A DNA stretch of 9,646 nt, taken from JACNLN01 sp964626495 (GTDB taxonomy: Bacteria; Fidelibacterota; Marinisomatia; Marinisomatales; CAZVFT01). Positions 5,962 through 9,646 of this stretch are shown piece by piece. The notes beneath the pieces were generated by a model. It did not search any database. It saw only the letters and a list, made by a program, of their open reading frames with translations, and was not told where the DNA came from. The DNA is taken from the NCBI GenBank assembly GCA_964626495.1, contig CAZVFT010000090.1, forward strand, positions 1 through 9,646. Direction: 5' to 3'. How positions within the stretch are numbered: the first letter of the stretch is position 1; the number at the start of each line of letters is the position of its first letter. The position numbers and the translations under genes are program-made.

Positions 5962-6393
5962 TTACCTCCTTTGATAAGACTGTTTTGGTCTTCTTAAACC
6001 TTCATTGGCTTTGTGATATGCTAGAATAGCTTCGAAGATATTAGAAAAATTATTGAAGCTATCTTTAGGATTAGATGATTGAACAACTGCATCAATACCT
6101 GAAGAAAGCAGATCTTTTAGACTGTTAGCTGCTTTCTCTGCATACCTCCTACTTTGTCGCTTTGCAGCATATGCTAACTTAGGTTTCAATAATAATAAAC
6201 GGGTTTCCTCGTATCCTTTCATTTCCATTCGTTTTACTTCACCGAATATGTTCCGAATTTGTGAATTGGAAAACCGATCATAAGCCAGTTCTCTTCCAAA
6301 CCATTCAGTAAATTCGATAGTGTCTTTTCCAATCTTTTGAGTAACCCAGTCTTTTATTTTTTTCATTCCGTATTGTTGATTGTATTCTGTCAT
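5962..6393 (-). CDS. csm2: Csm2, type III-A small subunit
   Basis: Csm2 is the all-helical small subunit that forms the inner filament of the Csm complex and contacts the crRNA-target duplex. The 143-residue protein has the conserved blocks NSQIRNIFGEVKRM at 43-56, LLLLKPKLAYAAKR at 66-79 and FSNIFEAILAYHKANEG at 116-132. It is basic overall (many Lys and Arg), as suits an RNA-facing subunit. Length is within the family range. The ATG follows AGGAGG (6399-6404) with 5-base spacing; 22 bases separate it from the cas10 stop. Position between cas10 and csm3 is the canonical one. Confidence 0.94.
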   Translation of the reverse strand: MTEYNQQYGMKKIKDWVTQKIGKDTIEFTEWFGRELAYDRFSNSQIRNIFGEVKRMEMKGYEETRLLLLKPKLAYAAKRQSRRYAEKAANSLKDLLSSGIDAVVQSSNPKDSFNNFSNIFEAILAYHKANEGLRRPKQSYQRR

Positions 6394-6415
6394 TGTTACC
6401 TCCTCTTTTTTGGTA

Positions 6416-8971
6416 TTATCGTTTTAAAAATTCCGCCCATCTCGTTGGTATATCCAAAACTGAGATTACCTCCGTACCGGATGGTAATTTATCCATTAGT
6501 TGATTTTGTAATACTTTCAAATGGTCCTTTGCTTTACTTTCTTTCTTCGCCAATCTGGTCATCGAATACACCATTCTCCAGCGCCATTTGTTGTAGGCTA
6601 TCATTTCTTCACGAGACTTTTCATCAATTTCTAATTCTAACAGTCTTTGTTTTTCCTCCCAGTATGTCGCATAAATTCTACGTAATCGGTCAATTACAGC
6701 ACTGCTGTTTGTTATTTCTCTAATATCAACAATATTATCTTTCATTTTATTCAATTCATTAAAATCACTCCATTTCACCGCTTTTCCCAAAAACGAGAAA
6801 CTATCTTTATCTGGTAATGATTTTGCCTGTTCCTCCGCACTTCCAGCCATTTCTGCAGACCTGTGAATAGGATATTTTTCACGGGTTAAAGCAATTCCAC
6901 CAGATAAGGTTATGTTCGGGTTCTTACAGGTAAATTCCCTAAAGTCACCATATATTTTTTTTGCAAATTCAACCATCTTATCCCATTTTCCAACAAGAAA
7001 CAAATCATCACCACCTGAGTAAATTGTGAATGCTTCGTTTTTGAAACTCTCTTCATAAATAGTATTTAGGTATCCACAGAAAAATAAATCCAGCATAGAA
7101 CTCAATGTCGAAAGGCGTGAAATGGAGTATCTATTGGTTTTATCCTCTATTTGCTTTTCAGAAGTGAAGGTTGGATAAATCAATCCACGCTGTAGAATAG
7201 TTCCAAGGTTATCAACATCCATCCGTAACACACCCAATCGCTTATAACCACTCTTACCCGCAAGATCATTAAAAGTTAGTGGGACACCATTGTCATCAAC
7301 CGGCATAGAATTCCCTCCATAGAAGCTGAAACCGTACGCACGATCTGGGTAACGCAGACTTTCCTTTTTCGGTAAAAATTCCGTTGAACTTATGCGGTTA
7401 ATTTTTACAAAATCACCTTTAGCTATCTTTTCAGTATCTTGTGGTGAATCAGCCATTAAGTAACCAATGGGAATATCAGGTAAAGGTCTAAATACATTTT
7501 CTATTTCTTCCTCTCCATGATATTCTACTAACCATTCAATTCTTTTTAGCCTGTTTCCTATTTTGATGAATTTGTGGCATGATTTACAAACAATTAAATT
7601 TTCATCTATCACCTTTAAATCTTCTTTTTCTACATCTTTTCCACAGGCCTTACATTGTTCTACATCTGCACAAGCACCATAAGGTTGAAAAAATGTACCA
7701 TCATCTGAAAACATCTTTTTAAACCGTTTCCGTTTATCTCGATTAGCTGATTCAATGACTTCCCTCCATCGTTTGTTTAAAAAATTCATCAAATCATTAG
7801 TAGTCATTCCAACTGACCCAATACCCAGATATATAGTACCATCGTATTCTGAGAGCAAGCTTCGGTTTAACTTATTCTGGATGACCATCAATTGTTCATT
7901 AGCATTTTTTGTATCAGGAGCTATGATGTAGAAGTTACCTCCACTTGAGTATATTAAATTAGTTAAAGGAAGTTCTAACTGATTCAATATGTATCGTGCT
8001 GAAACATCTGAAAGTAATTGCAATGCGAATGATCTCCCCTTAAGTGATACGGCTGCTTTTTTCCCCGATATCTGATAGATGAATTTCTGAATTCCTGATA
8101 AATCACCACAAACCAGGCGAGTAAAACTTTCATCTTTTTCTCTATACCAGTTTTTAACCTCTCCAACAATCGATTTGTTATCCGGTTTAATCCATTCGGG
8201 ATTTGTCTCAGAAAAATAATCATAGAGACAGACCGATATGGCAGCAGTTGTTTTCAAATGATCATAAAGAGAAATATCAGGATTATCACCAGTAGATGAT
8301 GGAATACACCAAGTATATTTCTTTAAAAGTGAAAGCAAACTTTCTAAATATACAGAAAATGAGCCATTTGGTAACTTTTTAAATTCTTCTTCGAATCCCT
8401 GCCATAATTGGTCATATTCCTCATAAAGATCTCTGTTCGGGGATTCAAATACTTTGGGAAACACACTTTCTGATAATTCCATTTCATTGATGTTGTAGAA
8501 CTTATTTCTCTTACCGCCATATTCATCACGAAAAATACTTTCAAATACAGGTCTAAGTCTTCGTTTTCTAAATGCGTATTTTTGTGTTATTTCATCTTTC
8601 TCATCTTCCGTTTCTTTACTTCTATCCATAGCAGAAGATATCCAGTCGGCAATCTGAATGATTTCCTGCAGTGTGGTACCTGGATTATGATGATTGGCAG
8701 CTAAATGAATGGGAATATCTTCGCGTTTTGTACTTGATTTAAATAATACATTCTCAAAATCTGTTAAAAATTGATATGTCCAAGCACTGTGTTTATGCGA
8801 ATACCAGACTCCATCCTTTTTCGGACAAAAATCACCAATTATATTTATCGTATCATGCTTTAAATTTTGAGATTTTTCATAACTGACCTCTTTTTCACTA
8901 CGTTGCCAGAATTTTCCGATGTCATGTAAAAGAGCACCTAAAATAACACTCTGTCTAGTCCTATGTGTCAT
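6416..8971 (-). CDS. cas10: Cas10/Csm1, large subunit with HD nuclease and cyclase
   Basis: Cas10 is the signature type III protein: on target-RNA binding it degrades ssDNA and makes cyclic oligoadenylate from ATP. In this 851-residue protein the HD domain is N-terminal, with LLHDIGK at 14-20 (His16, Asp17) and further candidate metal ligands at ANHHNP (92-97) and Asp109. The first palm-like domain carries YSSGGNF at 341-347. A zinc-finger pair CKAC (440-443) and CKSC (462-465) follows. The second palm has RMDVDNLG at 583-590 and the cyclase motif YSGGDDLF at 651-658, with Asp655 and Asp656 intact. A helical C-terminal domain ends the protein. Both activities thus look functional. The ATG follows AAAGGA (8977-8982) that overlaps the cas6 stop; the gap is 10 bases. 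Confidence 0.97.
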   Translation of the reverse strand: MTHRTRQSVILGALLHDIGKFWQRSEKEVSYEKSQNLKHDTINIIGDFCPKKDGVWYSHKHSAWTYQFLTDFENVLFKSSTKREDIPIHLAANHHNPGTTLQEIIQIADWISSAMDRSKETEDEKDEITQKYAFRKRRLRPVFESIFRDEYGGKRNKFYNINEMELSESVFPKVFESPNRDLYEEYDQLWQGFEEEFKKLPNGSFSVYLESLLSLLKKYTWCIPSSTGDNPDISLYDHLKTTAAISVCLYDYFSETNPEWIKPDNKSIVGEVKNWYREKDESFTRLVCGDLSGIQKFIYQISGKKAAVSLKGRSFALQLLSDVSARYILNQLELPLTNLIYSSGGNFYIIAPDTKNANEQLMVIQNKLNRSLLSEYDGTIYLGIGSVGMTTNDLMNFLNKRWREVIESANRDKRKRFKKMFSDDGTFFQPYGACADVEQCKACGKDVEKEDLKVIDENLIVCKSCHKFIKIGNRLKRIEWLVEYHGEEEIENVFRPLPDIPIGYLMADSPQDTEKIAKGDFVKINRISSTEFLPKKESLRYPDRAYGFSFYGGNSMPVDDNGVPLTFNDLAGKSGYKRLGVLRMDVDNLGTILQRGLIYPTFTSEKQIEDKTNRYSISRLSTLSSMLDLFFCGYLNTIYEESFKNEAFTIYSGGDDLFLVGKWDKMVEFAKKIYGDFREFTCKNPNITLSGGIALTREKYPIHRSAEMAGSAEEQAKSLPDKDSFSFLGKAVKWSDFNELNKMKDNIVDIREITNSSAVIDRLRRIYATYWEEKQRLLELEIDEKSREEMIAYNKWRWRMVYSMTRLAKKESKAKDHLKVLQNQLMDKLPSGTEVISVLDIPTRWAEFLKR

Positions 8972-8981
8972 TTTTTTCCTT

Positions 8982-9646
8982 TCATTCTTTAATTAAATAT
9001 TTTCCAAGTCCAAAACTTGTATTCTTACCAAGATGTATGTATTCACCCACTTTTAGATAAGGATAGAATAAGTTGAAAGAACCTTGGAAATGTACTTCGC
9101 CAATTAATCCGCCTAATTTCATACGACTCTTTTGTCTGAATGAATATCGCTCATAATCTGCCCATTTGGTTATATCGTATATTTTCTTTACTTCTTTTGA
9201 TTTATTAATCATATCCTTTATCTCAACACTATCTTTACTTTTTCCCTGATCAAAGGAAGTGATTCTGCGTAGAAGGTTTGTTACAATAATTGGAAATTCT
9301 ATTGATCTTACTAAATGCCCTTTGTGTTTCATCCTGACAGGTGTAATAATTTGAATTTTTAGTGTGTCAGAAGAAGTTGTCATATCGGTAAAATATGAAT
9401 ACTTCTTTACCGGATATTCCAGACTAAGTGTTCTTTTATTTTTAGAATAAATATCTATCTTCTCACTATTAGAATCCACCCAGACTTTTTGTAGTTCAAA
9501 TTTACTTCTATACTTACCAAGACCAACTTCACCAATTTTTTTCACTGTGTGTATAAAGTATGGAAGCAGTTTCAAACTATCACTGATTAATATAAAATGG
9601 AAAGTGACAGATTGTCCCTTTTTATACTCTTGTTCCCGGTTAATTA
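8982..9646 (-). CDS. cas6: Cas6 pre-crRNA endoribonuclease (5' end outside the window)
   Basis: Cas6 is the RAMP endonuclease that cuts the array transcript within each repeat. The frame stays open from the stop at 8982 to the window edge, giving 220 visible residues. A TTG at 9573-9575 looks like a start if only that part is read, but the 23 codons before it (including KKGQSVTFHFILISDSL) fit the Cas6 C-terminal domain and run without a break into LKLLPYFIHTVKKIGEVGLG. Further Cas6 hallmarks are the GEVGLGKYRSKF segment and the C-terminal glycine-rich HLGKNTSFGLGKYLI. The N-terminal ferredoxin half, where the catalytic His usually lies, is outside the window, so activity cannot be judged. It is the first visible gene of the operon, 10 bases before cas10; the operon promoter must lie further right. 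Confidence 0.9.
   Translation of the reverse strand, partial: INREQEYKKGQSVTFHFILISDSLKLLPYFIHTVKKIGEVGLGKYRSKFELQKVWVDSNSEKIDIYSKNKRTLSLEYPVKKYSYFTDMTTSSDTLKIQIITPVRMKHKGHLVRSIEFPIIVTNLLRRITSFDQGKSKDSVEIKDMINKSKEVKKIYDITKWADYERYSFRQKSRMKLGGLIGEVHFQGSFNLFYPYLKVGEYIHLGKNTSFGLGKYLIKE

Noticed and set aside
6337..6723. 128-codon plus-strand frame antisense to the csm2 and cas10 ends
   Set aside because: It is hydrophobic and low in complexity, has no clear ribosome site or family signature, and crosses two well-supported genes; it is a shadow frame.

Overview
The window holds most of a type III-A (Csm) CRISPR-Cas locus from a moderately AT-rich bacterium. Every gene lies on the minus strand, so the locus reads from right to left. 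Strong Shine-Dalgarno sequences (AGGAGG-type), a bacterial -35/-10 promoter in the leader, and the csm gene set point to a bacterium. The sequence alone does not fix the phylum. No transposase, tRNA, rRNA or housekeeping gene is present.

Layout, in order of transcription: (1) 9646-8982, cas6, the pre-crRNA endonuclease, with its 5' end cut off by the window edge; (2) 8971-6416, cas10/csm1, with intact HD nuclease and GGDD cyclase motifs; (3) 6393-5962, csm2; (4) 5956-5282, csm3, the backbone RAMP with its catalytic Asp; (5) 5278-4250, csm4; (6) 4260-3139, csm5, whose real start is internal to the longest ORF; (7) 3142-1757, a csm6-type CARF-HEPN ribonuclease starting with TTG; (8) a 167-bp gap holding a perfect 32-bp palindrome and a possible cas1 promoter; (9) 1589-618, cas1; (10) 618-343, cas2; (11) 342-155, the CRISPR leader, with its own promoter and repeated GTAAC motifs; (12) 154-1, the leader-proximal end of the CRISPR array, which continues out of the window to the left.

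The genes form one coherent immune system. Cas1-Cas2 add spacers at the leader end. The leader promoter transcribes the array leftward, and Cas6 cuts the transcript to leave the usual ATTGAAAC-type 5' tag. Cas10-Csm2-Csm3-Csm4-Csm5 form the effector complex, in which Csm3 cleaves target RNA. The Cas10 palm makes cyclic oligoadenylates, which should switch on the Csm6 RNase. Genes from cas6 to csm6 are separated by at most 22 bp or overlap, so they look like one translationally coupled operon. The adaptation genes may be a separately controlled unit.

I see no novel gene family. The parts least explained by standard annotation are non-coding: the palindrome upstream of cas1, the inverted repeats and GTAAC motifs in the leader, a 14-bp element shared by the leader and the cas1 upstream region, and a recurrent TGATC start-junction motif in the csm4/csm5/csm6 part of the operon.
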